The notes under the pieces: generated by a model
What the model saw: only the letters and a program-made list of their open reading frames with translations
Databases searched by the model: none
Told to the model about the DNA's origin: nothing
Made by a program: the position numbers and the translations under genes
Source of the DNA: JAJDIA01 sp031555735
Lineage (GTDB): Bacteria > Bacteroidota > Bacteroidia > Bacteroidales > Tannerellaceae
NCBI GenBank assembly: GCA_031555735.1
Contig: JAVBUE010000009.1
Location: forward strand, 33,028 to 97,027
Direction: 5' to 3'
Length of the DNA stretch: 64,000 nt
Shown here: piece by piece, positions 17,499-25,131 of the stretch
How positions within the stretch are numbered: the stretch's first letter is position 1
Layout: every line of letters begins with the position of its first letter

Positions 17499-18356
17499 TT
17501 AATCGTTTGCCGTATGTGGCTGGTAGCTGCTTTCCTCTTCTTCCTCATCCTCGTCGTCGTCCTTGGGGGCGGGCTTGACGAAGAAGGCGCTCAATTCAAA
17601 CAATCCGTACAACGGGATGAAGACGAGCGACAGGGTGAACGGGTCGCCGCTGGGCGTGATAAAGGCTGCCAATACCAGTAGGGCTACAACAGCATGCCTT
17701 CTATATTTATGGAAGTAAGAGCGGTTGATCAATCCGATCTGCGACAGCAACCATGATACCAGCGGCATCTCGAACACAATTCCCATGATAAAGGTAAGCA
17801 TCAGAAAGTTGTCCATATACGACTCCAGTGATACCTGTTCGACAATCGCTTCGCTGATCTGGTAGGTAGCCAAAAAGCGGAGCGTAACCGGGAACACCAT
17901 AAAGTAACCTACTGCACATCCGATAAAGAACATAATTGTTCCGAACAGGAATACCCAGCGGACGCTCTTTTTTTCGTTCTCATACAACGCAGGGCTGATG
18001 AATTTCCATATCTCAAACATCAGGTAAGGAAACGCAAGCACCAGCGCCAGCCAGAAAGAGGTGGTCATGTGGGTGAAGAACTGCGACGCGAGCTTGATAT
18101 TAAAGATGTTGATTTTAAAAGAGGTATCGCAGAAGTCGCTCACCACACCAAAGTAGGAACCTGCTTTGCAAAACAGTTGGTAGGTAATAAAATCGCCTCG
18201 CGTAGGCGCCATGATAATCCCACCGAATATCCCGTTGTCGCCCTTCATAAAGGCGAACAACAATATGGCCAGAATAAAAAGAGCTAAAATAGAACGAAAG
18301 AGGGTCCAACGAAGTTCTTCCAGGTGATCCCAGAATGACATTTCATCTTGTTGCAT
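17499..18356 (-). CDS. tatC: Sec-independent protein translocase subunit TatC
   Basis: A 285-residue membrane protein that binds twin-arginine signal peptides and forms the Tat receptor with TatA/B. The conserved N-terminus MSFWDHLEELRWTL is followed by six hydrophobic segments and the F(E)MPLVSWLLSQIGL stretch, and the protein ends in an acidic tail (DDDEDEEEEES). It is 6 nt after tatA in a two-gene operon. A likely client is encoded in this window: the dehydrogenase subunit at 40.9 kb with an RR signal. Confidence 0.96.
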   Translation of the reverse strand: MQQDEMSFWDHLEELRWTLFRSILALFILAILLFAFMKGDNGIFGGIIMAPTRGDFITYQLFCKAGSYFGVVSDFCDTSFKINIFNIKLASQFFTHMTTSFWLALVLAFPYLMFEIWKFISPALYENEKKSVRWVFLFGTIMFFIGCAVGYFMVFPVTLRFLATYQISEAIVEQVSLESYMDNFLMLTFIMGIVFEMPLVSWLLSQIGLINRSYFHKYRRHAVVALLVLAAFITPSGDPFTLSLVFIPLYGLFELSAFFVKPAPKDDDEDEEEEESSYQPHTAND

Positions 18357-18362
18357 CTCGTT

Positions 18363-18557
18363 TTATTTCTTTTCTGTGTCGTCCACTTTAATGTCGTCTT
18401 CCAGCCCTTTCACGCCATCTTTGAAATTCTTCACGCCTTTACCGATACCTTTCATCAGTTCGGGAATTTTTTTACCGCCGAAGAGTAATAACACAATGAT
18501 AGCGATGATAATAATCTCACCTGTACCCAAGTTGCCAAGGAAAAGTAAATGATCCAT
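18363..18557 (-). CDS. tatA: twin-arginine translocase subunit TatA
   Basis: A 64-residue protein: short N-terminus, one transmembrane helix (about 11-28, EIIIIAIIVLLLFGGKKIPE with the FG-K-PE hinge), then an amphipathic helix and charged tail. This is the pore-forming TatA/E class; no separate tatB is adjacent, as usual in Bacteroidetes. A TATCTTTG box is at 18603-18610. Confidence 0.95.
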   Translation of the reverse strand: MDHLLFLGNLGTGEIIIIAIIVLLLFGGKKIPELMKGIGKGVKNFKDGVKGLEDDIKVDDTEKK

Positions 18558-18602
18558 GATACGTATAAATTTAATAGTTGATAATTGCTTTCTTTACACA
18601 GG

Positions 18603-18610
18603 CAAAGATA
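18603..18610 (-). promoter_or_regulatory. -7 box of tatAC
   Basis: TATCTTTG on the minus strand, 46 nt before the tatA ATG, divergent from the fabD promoter. Confidence 0.5.
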
Positions 18611-18650
18611 CAATATGTAAGTATAAGTAGGCTGTTTATTTCAATTTTAT

Positions 18651-18658
18651 TACCTTTG
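18651..18658 (+). promoter_or_regulatory. -7 box of fabD
   Basis: TACCTTTG, 41 nt before the fabD ATG. Confidence 0.5.
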
Positions 18659-18698
18659 CCCCGTCTTAAAAATCTGAAATTAGAAAATTATTAGAAAA

Positions 18699-19580
18699 AT
18701 GAAAGCGTATGTATTTCCCGGCCAGGGAGCACAGTTCGTAGGTATGGGCAAAGACCTGTACGAGAACAATCCCCTGGCAAAAGATCTTTTTGAGAAAGCA
18801 AATGAGATGTTGGGTTTCCGTATCACGGACCTGATGTTTGAAGGAACGGACGAGGATTTGAGACAAACGAAAGTAACGCAGCCTGCTATTTTCCTTCATT
18901 CCGTTATTCTGGCAAAGACATTGGGGGCGGATTTCCAGCCGTCGATGACTGCCGGACACTCGCTGGGTGAGTTTTCCGCCCTGGTTGCCGCCGGCGCCCT
19001 GTCGTTCGAAGATGGGTTGATGCTGGTATCCCAACGCGCCACCGCCATGCAGAAAGCATGCGAGCTGGCTCCTTCCACCATGGCCGCCGTACTGGGATTG
19101 CCGGATGAGACGGTTGAAAAGATATGTGCCGAAATTACCGACGAAGTAGTGGTGTGCGCCAACTACAACTGCCCGGGACAGCTGGCCATCTCCGGAACGA
19201 ATGCCGGAGTGGACGCCGCCTGTGAAAAACTGCTTGCCGCGGGAGCCAAGCGCGCCCTGAAACTGAAGGTGGGAGGGGCTTTCCATTCGCCGCTGATGGA
19301 ACCGGCGCGTGCCGAACTGGCCGCCGCGATCGAATCGACACTGTTCAACATACCCGTATGCCCGGTTTACCAGAACGTGAACGCCCAACCGCAAACCGAA
19401 CCGGACACGATCAAAGCCAACCTGATCGCCCAGTTGACAGCTCCGGTACGTTGGACACAGTCTGTACAAAACATGATCGCCGACGGATGCAGCCATTTTG
19501 TCGAACTCGGACCGGGCGCCGTATTACAAGGCCTGATCAAGAAGATCGACAAAGAAACCCTTACGGAAGGGATGCAATAA
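18699..19580 (+). CDS. fabD: malonyl-CoA:ACP transacylase (FabD)
   Basis: Transfers malonyl from CoA to acyl carrier protein at the start of fatty acid elongation. The 293-residue product is full length. The N-terminus YVFPGQGAQFVGMG is typical, the nucleophile is S88 in AGHSLGEFSAL, the arginine is in SQRATAMQKA, and the catalytic His lies in GGAFHSPLM. It is monocistronic, with its own -7 box and a terminator at 19605-19634; no other fab genes are adjacent. Confidence 0.97.
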   Translation: MKAYVFPGQGAQFVGMGKDLYENNPLAKDLFEKANEMLGFRITDLMFEGTDEDLRQTKVTQPAIFLHSVILAKTLGADFQPSMTAGHSLGEFSALVAAGALSFEDGLMLVSQRATAMQKACELAPSTMAAVLGLPDETVEKICAEITDEVVVCANYNCPGQLAISGTNAGVDAACEKLLAAGAKRALKLKVGGAFHSPLMEPARAELAAAIESTLFNIPVCPVYQNVNAQPQTEPDTIKANLIAQLTAPVRWTQSVQNMIADGCSHFVELGPGAVLQGLIKKIDKETLTEGMQ

Positions 19581-19604
19581 CCGGAAAGGGAGAGAGAAAA
19601 AAAG

Positions 19605-19634
19605 AAAGCCTGAAGTCGGATGACCTCAGGCTTT
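19605..19634 (+). terminator. terminator after fabD
   Basis: AAAGCCTGA (19605-19613) pairs with TCAGGCTTT (19626-19634), followed by TCTATTTG. It lies 24 nt after the stop. It separates fabD from the oppositely oriented tRNA pair. Confidence 0.75.
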
Positions 19635-19647
19635 TCTATTTGTCGAG

Positions 19648-19720
19648 AGCGGAAGACGGGACTCAAACCCGCGACCCTCAGCTTGGAAGGCTAATGCTCT
19701 ATCGACTGAGCTACTTCCGC
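19648..19720 (-). tRNA. tRNA-Gly (TCC)
   Basis: 73-nt cloverleaf. Acceptor arms GCGGAAG / CTTCCGC, D-arm AGCTCAGTCGATAGAGC, anticodon loop CTTCCAA with TCC, T-arm GCGGGTTTGAGTCCCGT. No encoded CCA. It lies 7 nt downstream of tRNA-Tyr and is probably co-transcribed. Confidence 0.95.
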
Positions 19721-19727
19721 AAACTTG

Positions 19728-19810
19728 TGGGCAGTGATGGATTCGAACCACCGAAGTCGAAAGACAGCTGAGTTACAGTCAGCCCCATTTGGCCACTCTG
19801 GTAACTGCCC
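19728..19810 (-). tRNA. tRNA-Tyr (GTA)
   Basis: 83-nt class II tRNA. Acceptor arms GGGCAGT / ACTGCCC, anticodon GTA in a CTGTAAC loop, long variable arm, T-loop GGTTCGAATCC. It is first of a Tyr-Gly pair, and a TACCTTTG box lies at 19827-19834. Confidence 0.95.
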
Positions 19811-19826
19811 CTTTGTTTAACGTGTG

Positions 19827-19834
19827 CAAAGGTA
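19827..19834 (-). promoter_or_regulatory. -7 box of the tRNA-Tyr/Gly pair
   Basis: TACCTTTG on the minus strand, 17 nt before the 5' end of tRNA-Tyr, immediately after the ribH stop codon. Confidence 0.5.
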
Positions 19835-19837
19835 CGA

Positions 19838-20332
19838 TTAATTTTGTAACCTGCAAGCAAAATCCACCATTTTTATAGCGGTAATTGCAGCTTCATCCCC
19901 TTTATTTCCATGCTTCCCACCGGCACGGTCTTCCGACTGCTGCATGGTATCGGTGGTTAACAGACCGAATATGAACGGGATATCATACATCATGTTCAAT
20001 TCGGTGATGCCTTGCGTGACACCCGAACATACATAATCGAAATGCGGTGTGTCGCCTCTCACCACGCAACCGAGGATGAGAACCGCATCCAATTCCTTGT
20101 TTTCCGCCATCTGACGGGCGCCGAAGGTAAGCTCAAAGCTGCCGGGAACGCGTCCCACCACGATATTGCCGGGCTTCACGCCATGTTTCTCCAGAGTGTT
20201 GCAGGCGCCTTCGAGCAGTTTCTCGGTGATGTTTTTATTCCATTCGGCCACGACGATACCGAAACTCATGTTCGACGCATCGGGTACACTGTTGAAATCG
20301 TATTCGGATAAGTTCTGATAAGCTGTTGCCAT
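19838..20332 (-). CDS. ribH: 6,7-dimethyl-8-ribityllumazine synthase (RibH)
   Basis: Condenses the ribityl-pyrimidine with dihydroxybutanone phosphate in riboflavin synthesis. The 164-residue product has FGIVVAEWN, VPGSFELTFGARQM, GCVVRGDTPHFDYVCSGV (catalytic His) and the FGLLTTDTMQQSEDRAGGK signature. It is a full-length subunit of the icosahedral enzyme. It lies 69 nt downstream of the TPR gene, but a terminator at 20353-20377 lies between. Confidence 0.96.
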   Translation of the reverse strand: MATAYQNLSEYDFNSVPDASNMSFGIVVAEWNKNITEKLLEGACNTLEKHGVKPGNIVVGRVPGSFELTFGARQMAENKELDAVLILGCVVRGDTPHFDYVCSGVTQGITELNMMYDIPFIFGLLTTDTMQQSEDRAGGKHGNKGDEAAITAIKMVDFACRLQN

Positions 20333-20352
20333 ATTTCTTTTGCCGTTAAAAA

Positions 20353-20377
20353 AAGGATGCCTGGAAAAGACATCCTT
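20353..20377 (-). terminator. terminator between the TPR gene and ribH
   Basis: On the minus strand AAGGATG...CATCCTT form a 7-bp stem followed by TTTTTTAAC. ribH transcription then needs read-through or a promoter within the gap. Confidence 0.7.
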
Positions 20378-20401
20378 ATTTATAATGTGTGAAAATGATC
20401 G

Positions 20402-21091
20402 TTATTTGCCCAATTCGGTGGCGCGGGTGATATACTTGTCGATTTCGCCTGCTTCCACGGAATTGAAATATTTTTCCTTGATGGTAGTATAAGCCGTTAC
20501 GGCGTCTTTGTATTGTTTCAGGCTTTCGTAAGCGATACCGGCTTTCTTCAGGTAAACAGGGCTGATCACTTCGTTGTTGGCCGCTTTCGCCGCTTTTTCG
20601 AAATAACTGATGCCTTCTTTGGTATTACCGGCATTCACGTAGCAGTCGCCGATCAGGCCGGTGATGGCCGGTGAGATCATCTGGTCGTCGCCATTGAACG
20701 ATTTCAACAGCGCGATCGCCTTATCGTTTTCTCCCTGCTTGAAATAGCAGATACCGGCGTATGCTTTCGCCAGGTTACCTGCGTCCGTGCTTCCATATTG
20801 ATTGATGATGCCTTCAAAACCTTCGTAATCGGCTCCGTTGCCGTTCAACGCCAAGGCGAACGAGTCTTTGGCGAAATATTGTTCACCCTTGAACATGGCG
20901 GCGTTGGCTTTCTTTTCGCGCGGAGCCAGGTAGCCGTGTTTTACACCTAAAAAGGCGCCCACGATGATTGCGATGGCCACGATGCCATACATCAGTTTCT
21001 TGGAGTGGTTTTCGATAAACTGTTCGGATCTGGAAACAATTTGTTCTACTTCAATCTCTTTTTGAGCACCATTTTTCTTCGTAGTAGCCAT
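20402..21091 (-). CDS. membrane-anchored tetratricopeptide repeat protein
   Basis: A 229-residue protein with a cytosolic N-terminus, one transmembrane helix (about 34-52, KLMYGIVAIAIIVGAFLGV) and TPR-like helices for the rest (GNLAKAYAGICYFKQGENDKAIALL; GDCYVNAGNTKEGISYFEKAA; KKAGIAYESLKQYKDAVTAY). The layout resembles YfgM, the periplasmic chaperone-associated TPR protein. The partner is unknown. A TACTTTTG box is at 21156-21163. Confidence 0.8.
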   Translation of the reverse strand: MATTKKNGAQKEIEVEQIVSRSEQFIENHSKKLMYGIVAIAIIVGAFLGVKHGYLAPREKKANAAMFKGEQYFAKDSFALALNGNGADYEGFEGIINQYGSTDAGNLAKAYAGICYFKQGENDKAIALLKSFNGDDQMISPAITGLIGDCYVNAGNTKEGISYFEKAAKAANNEVISPVYLKKAGIAYESLKQYKDAVTAYTTIKEKYFNSVEAGEIDKYITRATELGK

Positions 21092-21155
21092 AATTGATTT
21101 TATCGTTGTTTATTAGTTATATACCATGTTTGATTGCGTTTCGCAATTCAAAGCG

Positions 21156-21163
21156 CAAAAGTA
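21156..21163 (-). promoter_or_regulatory. -7 box of the TPR gene
   Basis: TACTTTTG on the minus strand, 64 nt before the ATG, divergent from the recF promoter. Confidence 0.5.
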
Positions 21164-21206
21164 GTTTTTTTTATGGAATAATACACAAGCCGGATCGTAT
21201 TTTTTT

Positions 21207-21214
21207 TACTTTTG
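21207..21214 (+). promoter_or_regulatory. -7 box of recF
   Basis: TACTTTTG, 18 nt before the recF ATG, giving a very short leader. Confidence 0.5.
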
Positions 21215-21232
21215 TACGGTTAATGCGCGCAG

Positions 21233-22336
21233 ATGATACTCAGAAAGCTTTCCATTGTCAACTATAAGAATATCCGCCAGTCGGAAGTGGCCTTCTCACA
21301 CAAGATGAATTGCTTTTTCGGCAACAACGGGATGGGGAAGACCAACCTGCTGGACGCCATCCATTACCTCTCTTTCTGCCGGAGCCATCTGAATACCCCC
21401 GACAGCCAGTTGATCCATCAGGAAGGCGAGTTGTGCGTGTTGCAGGGCGACTATGAGATCGACGGCCGTGAAGAAGATATCTTCTGCGCCATCCGCCGCC
21501 GCCAGCGCAAGCAGTTCAAGCGGAACAAGAAAGAATACGACAAGCTGTCCGAACATATCGGCCTCCTGCCGCTGGTGATGGTCTCACCCGCCGATGCCGT
21601 ACTGATACAGGGTGGGAGTGAGGAGCGCCGCCGCTTTATGGATGTGATCATCTCCCAACAGGATGCCGTCTATCTGCACGCGCTGATCCAGTACAACAAA
21701 GCCCTGTTTCAACGGAACGCGTTGTTGAAGGCGCAATCGACAGACGACGCGCTCTATGACGTGCTTGAAATGCAGATGAACCGTTTCGGCGGTATCATCC
21801 ATGAGAAACGGACGGAGATGGTACATGCCTTTACCCCGATCTTCAATACCTATTACCAACTGATCGCGCAATCGGCCGAACAGATCGGCCTGCACTATAT
21901 CTCCCGTCCGGAACAGAGCGTATGGGCGGATAGCTGGAAGGCGAACCGCGAACGCGACCGTATCCTCGGTTATACTTCGGCGGGTATCCATAAGGATGAG
22001 CTGGAGATGACGCTCGACCGCTCGCTGATCCGCCGCATCGGCTCACAGGGACAGAATAAGACTTACCTGATCGCCCTCAAGCTGGCGCAGTTCGCCTTTC
22101 TGGCGGAAAAAGGGCATACCACGCCGGTGCTGCTGCTCGACGACATCTTCGATAAACTGGATGCCACGCGGGTGGAGCAGATCATCAAACTGGTGGGCGA
22201 TCCCGCTTTCGGACAAATCTTCATCACCGATACCAACCGGAACTACCTCGACGAAATCCTGTCGAAAATGGACCATGATTACGCCTTGTTCAAAGTGGAG
22301 CAGGGGGAGGTTTTTCCACTGACTGAAACTGTATGA
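21233..22336 (+). CDS. recF: DNA replication/repair protein RecF
   Basis: SMC-like ATPase that loads RecA at gaps. The 367-residue product has the RecF start MILRKLSIVNYKNIRQ, Walker A FGNNGMGKTNLL (residues 29-40), the RRFMD segment after VSPADAVLIQGG, the SQGQNKTYLIALKLAQ signature and Walker B VLLLDDIFDKLD. Its stop overlaps the DUF721 gene start by 4 nt. It is not next to dnaN/gyrB here. Confidence 0.97.
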   Translation: MILRKLSIVNYKNIRQSEVAFSHKMNCFFGNNGMGKTNLLDAIHYLSFCRSHLNTPDSQLIHQEGELCVLQGDYEIDGREEDIFCAIRRRQRKQFKRNKKEYDKLSEHIGLLPLVMVSPADAVLIQGGSEERRRFMDVIISQQDAVYLHALIQYNKALFQRNALLKAQSTDDALYDVLEMQMNRFGGIIHEKRTEMVHAFTPIFNTYYQLIAQSAEQIGLHYISRPEQSVWADSWKANRERDRILGYTSAGIHKDELEMTLDRSLIRRIGSQGQNKTYLIALKLAQFAFLAEKGHTTPVLLLDDIFDKLDATRVEQIIKLVGDPAFGQIFITDTNRNYLDEILSKMDHDYALFKVEQGEVFPLTETV

Positions 22337-22626
22337 AACGACAAAACACCCAACGGATAGGCGAGGTGATCCGGGATTTCTTCGATCAGAACCCCGAACT
22401 GCAAAAACGGATTCTCGAAACGCGTGTCAAACGTGGTTGGGGAGAAGTGCTGGGAAGCCATATCCTGCAATACACGCAACAAATATATGTACGCGAGGGA
22501 GTGATGTATGTCTCCCTCTCTTCCGCCGCCCTCCGCAGCGAACTGAACTTCTGCCGTGACCGCCTCCTCAAAAGCCTGAACGAATTCGCCGGGGAACCGG
22601 TCCTCCGGGATTTGATAATCCGGTAA
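22333..22626 (+). CDS. DUF721 (DciA-like) protein
   Basis: A 97-residue protein of the DUF721 family (core RVKRGWGEVLGSHILQYTQ...YVREGVMYVSLSSAALRSEL). In other bacteria the DUF721 protein DciA acts in loading the replicative helicase. The 4-nt overlap with recF indicates coupled translation and a replication/repair context. This form is short and nearly all domain, as usual in Bacteroidetes, where it typically follows recF. Confidence 0.88.
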   Translation: MKRQNTQRIGEVIRDFFDQNPELQKRILETRVKRGWGEVLGSHILQYTQQIYVREGVMYVSLSSAALRSELNFCRDRLLKSLNEFAGEPVLRDLIIR

Positions 22627-22648
22627 CTTCCCGTTGGCAGCCGTAAGG

Positions 22649-23218
22649 CTACAACTTCTTCACAATACGGCAGGGATTGCCAACCGCCACACACCGGGCA
22701 GGTATATCCTTTGTTACTATACTTCCTGCCCCAATGGTTGTTTCATCGCCAATGTGAACACCGGGCAAAAGGATGCTTCCGCCTCCAATCCAAACATTTT
22801 TCCCAATAGAAACGGGAGCTGTCTGGGATTTCCAAAAGGTACTGCTTGCTGGTAACCGCTCTAACGGATTGGTGGGGTGAAAAACCGTGTAAATATGTAC
22901 TCCTGGCCCGATGCCGGAATAATCGCCAATAGTTATCCGATTGCAATCCAGAAATACACAATTCATGTTTATTTCCACATTGTTTCCGATGTGAATATTT
23001 TCACCATAGTCAACAAAAAAAGGTGCGGAAATCCACACATTGCTGCCATGAGAGCCAAGTAATCTACCCATGATTGCGATGAGCTGCTCCCTTTCACGAC
23101 TGTCGGTCGAATTGTATTGCTGCTGCAACTGCTTCGCCAAATGCCAGCGGGTAATCAATTCCATATCACCACAATCGTATATTTCTCCCGTAAGCATTTT
23201 CTCTTTTTCTGTTTTCAT
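22649..23218 (-). CDS. sugar O-acetyltransferase (maltose/galactoside acetyltransferase family)
   Basis: A 189-residue left-handed beta-helix acetyltransferase of the LacA/Maa type. The N-terminus is KEKMLTGEIYDCGDMEL, followed by hexapeptide repeats, APFFVDYGENIHIGNN, HPTNPLERL with the catalytic His, and GGGSILLPGVHIGDETTIGAGS. It would use acetyl-CoA and a sugar acceptor that is not known. I chose ATG 23218 by family length; the reading frame is open 66 nt further upstream. It converges with the recF operon. A TAAATTTG box is at 23257-23264. Confidence 0.9.
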   Translation of the reverse strand: MKTEKEKMLTGEIYDCGDMELITRWHLAKQLQQQYNSTDSREREQLIAIMGRLLGSHGSNVWISAPFFVDYGENIHIGNNVEINMNCVFLDCNRITIGDYSGIGPGVHIYTVFHPTNPLERLPASSTFWKSQTAPVSIGKNVWIGGGSILLPGVHIGDETTIGAGSIVTKDIPARCVAVGNPCRIVKKL

Positions 23219-23256
23219 TTTGCTGCAAATTATAGTATATACTCCTACGCGAATGA

Positions 23257-23264
23257 CAAATTTA
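23257..23264 (-). promoter_or_regulatory. -7 box of the sugar O-acetyltransferase gene
   Basis: TAAATTTG on the minus strand, 38 nt before the chosen ATG; its position also supports that start over the upstream in-frame one at 23284. Confidence 0.45.
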
Positions 23265-23309
23265 TCACACAACACGAGTTGCAAATGAACAAAAATAGTG
23301 AATTTTCCA

Positions 23310-23419
23310 CCTATTGGAACAAAAAGTGTCGCCTATTGGAACTTTTTGTTTCACTTATAGAAACTTTTTGTTTCACTTATAGAAACTTTTTGTTCCGTCT
23401 ATAGAAACTTTTTGTTCCA
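23310..23419 (+). repeat. tandem array of five 22-nt units (GAAAC-GTTTC group, copy A)
   Basis: Five exact 22-nt units starting at 23310, 23332, 23354, 23376 and 23398, of the form cytatwGRAACTTTTTGTTY; a sixth partial unit follows. Within units 3 and 4 GAAAC and GTTTC form inverted arms around TTTTT. It is the first module of a composite repeat (array, then 81-nt hairpin block). The gene-free stretch 23219-23791 contains this array, the modules at 23481 and 23594, and a terminator; 23630-23745 shows nothing I can name. Confidence 0.88.
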
Positions 23420-23480
23420 TCCGGATGAAACTGGCCCTGTGTCAGACACTTGACTTGACTTAGATACCGGGACGTCTGCG

Positions 23481-23561
23481 GCATCGCGTGGCAGATGTGG
23501 CAGCAAAAAGGCGAAAAAACGGATCTGCCACGGGTATCTGCCACACATCTAACCTATTCAT
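23481..23561 (+). repeat. 81-nt hairpin block of the composite repeat (copy A)
   Basis: This block matches 63920-64000 at 80 of 81 positions. It contains an inverted repeat, GTGGCAGATGTGGCAG (23488-23503) against CTGCCAC (23525-23531) and ATCTGCCAC (23536-23544), which can fold into a 16-bp stem with a GGGT bulge and a 21-nt A-rich loop. No open frame runs through it. Confidence 0.88.
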
Positions 23562-23593
23562 TAACAATAAGATAAGTTCTGCTTTGTGGCGGC

Positions 23594-23620
23594 GTGGCAG
23601 ATGTTTTGCAAAAATAAACT
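23594..23620 (+). repeat. 27-nt module, inverted copy at 63661
   Basis: GTGGCAGATGTTTTGCAAAAATAAACT is found exactly, in reverse orientation, at 63661-63687, and similarity continues into GTGTAGGG-type sequence on the outer side. It begins with the same GTGGCAGAT that forms the hairpin arm of the 81-nt block. Confidence 0.8.
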
Positions 23621-23750
23621 CTGTGTAGGGATGATTTTGTTACAAGTTTTGTTACCATATCCACATTTTGTCCCAAATGAATGGCAAAATATAACAAAAC
23701 GGGGTTGTTTTGTCCAGAAATTGTTCGTCGTAAAACCCGCTTAGAAACAG

Positions 23751-23777
23751 CAAAGGCCGCTGTTTTAGCGGCCTTTG
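23751..23777 (-). terminator. terminator after tRNA-Ser
   Basis: Perfect 10-bp stem CAAAGGCCGC / GCGGCCTTTG with a TGTTTTA loop, 14 nt past the tRNA 3' end; the following minus-strand bases are CTGTTTCTAAG. Confidence 0.65.
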
Positions 23778-23791
23778 TGCATTCAAGTCTG

Positions 23792-23878
23792 CGGAAGCGG
23801 GGGGATTCGAACCCCCGGTACAGTTACCCGTACGTCAGTTTAGCAAACTGGTGGTTTCAGCCACTCACCCACACTTCC
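23792..23878 (-). tRNA. tRNA-Ser (GCT)
   Basis: 87-nt class II tRNA. Acceptor arms GGAAGTG / CGCTTCC, anticodon GCT in a TTGCTAA loop, long variable arm ACGTACGGGTAACTGTAC, T-loop GGTTCGAATCC, discriminator G. Confidence 0.95.
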
Positions 23879-23974
23879 AGAGTGTATCAGGCTTTTGTCT
23901 GAATGCGCGGCAAAGATATGGGTATATTTTTGAATTAACAAAGCTTTTAAACGATATTTTAGCAAAAAAGGTGC

Positions 23975-23982
23975 TACTTTTG
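23975..23982 (+). promoter_or_regulatory. -7 box of mltG
   Basis: TACTTTTG, 34 nt before the mltG ATG. Confidence 0.5.
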
Positions 23983-24016
23983 TGGCCGGTTCTGATAGTC
24001 AACCGCTTAATAAAAG

Positions 24017-25051
24017 ATGATACCCTTGAAAAAATATCGATTAGCCGGGATGCTGGTAGTTGTCCTCCTTATTTTGGGAGGCATAGGCTTCCAGGGATAC
24101 CGCATTGTATGGAAACCGAATATGTCGGTTTCGCGTACATTATTTATATATGTGGACGAACGGCGGGATTTCGATGAATTATGCAGGCAACTGACGGATT
24201 CCGCCGGGTGTGAACGGATCGGCGACTTCCGGCAACTGGCCGGTTGGCTGAAGTATCCGGAAGCCATGCATACCGGACGATACAAGGTAACTCCCGGCAT
24301 GAACAACCTCACCCTGCTGAATAACCTCCGGCGCGGCCAACAGGAAGCCACCCGGATCACCTTCAACAATATCCGCTTCCTGGATGATCTGGCCGAACGG
24401 ATCGGCAACCAGTTGATGTTCACGAAAGAAGACCTGCTGCTGTTGCTCACCGATACTGTCTATTGTGACTCCCTCGGTTTTACGCCGGAAACAGTGAAAG
24501 CCCTGTTTATCCCGAACACCTACGAGATGTACTGGAATGTTTCCGCCGACCGTTTCGTCCGCCGGATGAAGAAAGAATACGACAGCTTCTGGACCAAAGA
24601 CCGCCTGGCTAAAGCCGACGCCATCGGCCTTACTCCCTTGCAGGTGTCAACGCTGGCGTCGATCGTGGAAGAAGAAACGGCCGCGGGCGACGAATACCCG
24701 GTGGTTGCCGGACTCTACATCAACCGCCTGAAACGGGGTATGCTGCTCCAAGCCGACCCAACGGTAAAATATGCCGTCGGCGATTTTACCCTGCAGCGTG
24801 TCTTGTTTAAGCACCTGGAGATCGATTCACCCTATAATACCTATCTCTATGCCGGACTTCCGCCCGCCCCATTGCGTATCCCTTCGATCAAAGGCCTGGA
24901 TGCCGTGCTGAACTATACCCGGCATAACTATTTGTACATGACGGCGAAGGAGGATTTCTCCGGTCGGCATAACTTTGCCGTTTCCCTTTCGGAACACAAT
25001 GTGAATGCCAACCGTTACCGCGCAGAACTGAACCGGCGGAATATTCGCTGA
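24017..25051 (+). CDS. mltG: endolytic murein transglycosylase MltG
   Basis: Cleaves nascent peptidoglycan strands and so sets glycan length at the inner membrane. The 344-residue protein has one N-terminal membrane helix (about 8-25), a LysM-like region, and the YceG domain with catalytic E218 in ASIVEEETAAGDEYPVVAGL, followed by NRLKRGMLLQADPTVKYA and YNTYLYAGLPPAPLRIPS. Residue number and motif agree with E. coli MltG E218. It is monocistronic; iorA follows in the same direction with its own -7 box. Confidence 0.95.
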   Translation: MIPLKKYRLAGMLVVVLLILGGIGFQGYRIVWKPNMSVSRTLFIYVDERRDFDELCRQLTDSAGCERIGDFRQLAGWLKYPEAMHTGRYKVTPGMNNLTLLNNLRRGQQEATRITFNNIRFLDDLAERIGNQLMFTKEDLLLLLTDTVYCDSLGFTPETVKALFIPNTYEMYWNVSADRFVRRMKKEYDSFWTKDRLAKADAIGLTPLQVSTLASIVEEETAAGDEYPVVAGLYINRLKRGMLLQADPTVKYAVGDFTLQRVLFKHLEIDSPYNTYLYAGLPPAPLRIPSIKGLDAVLNYTRHNYLYMTAKEDFSGRHNFAVSLSEHNVNANRYRAELNRRNIR

Positions 25052-25080
25052 TTTTTTGCCCATAGATAAGGCAAAACCCG

Positions 25081-25088
25081 TATCTTTG
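25081..25088 (+). promoter_or_regulatory. -7 box of iorAB
   Basis: TATCTTTG about 45 nt before the first codon that reads as IorA. Confidence 0.5.
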
Positions 25089-25131
25089 TTCATACATTGC
25101 AAGCAATTGTACCAATATCAGGAATTCATAA

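Noticed and set aside
23310..23620. Insertion sequence remnant
   Set aside because: No transposase fragment, terminal inverted repeats or target duplication could be identified; kept as an unclassified repeat instead.
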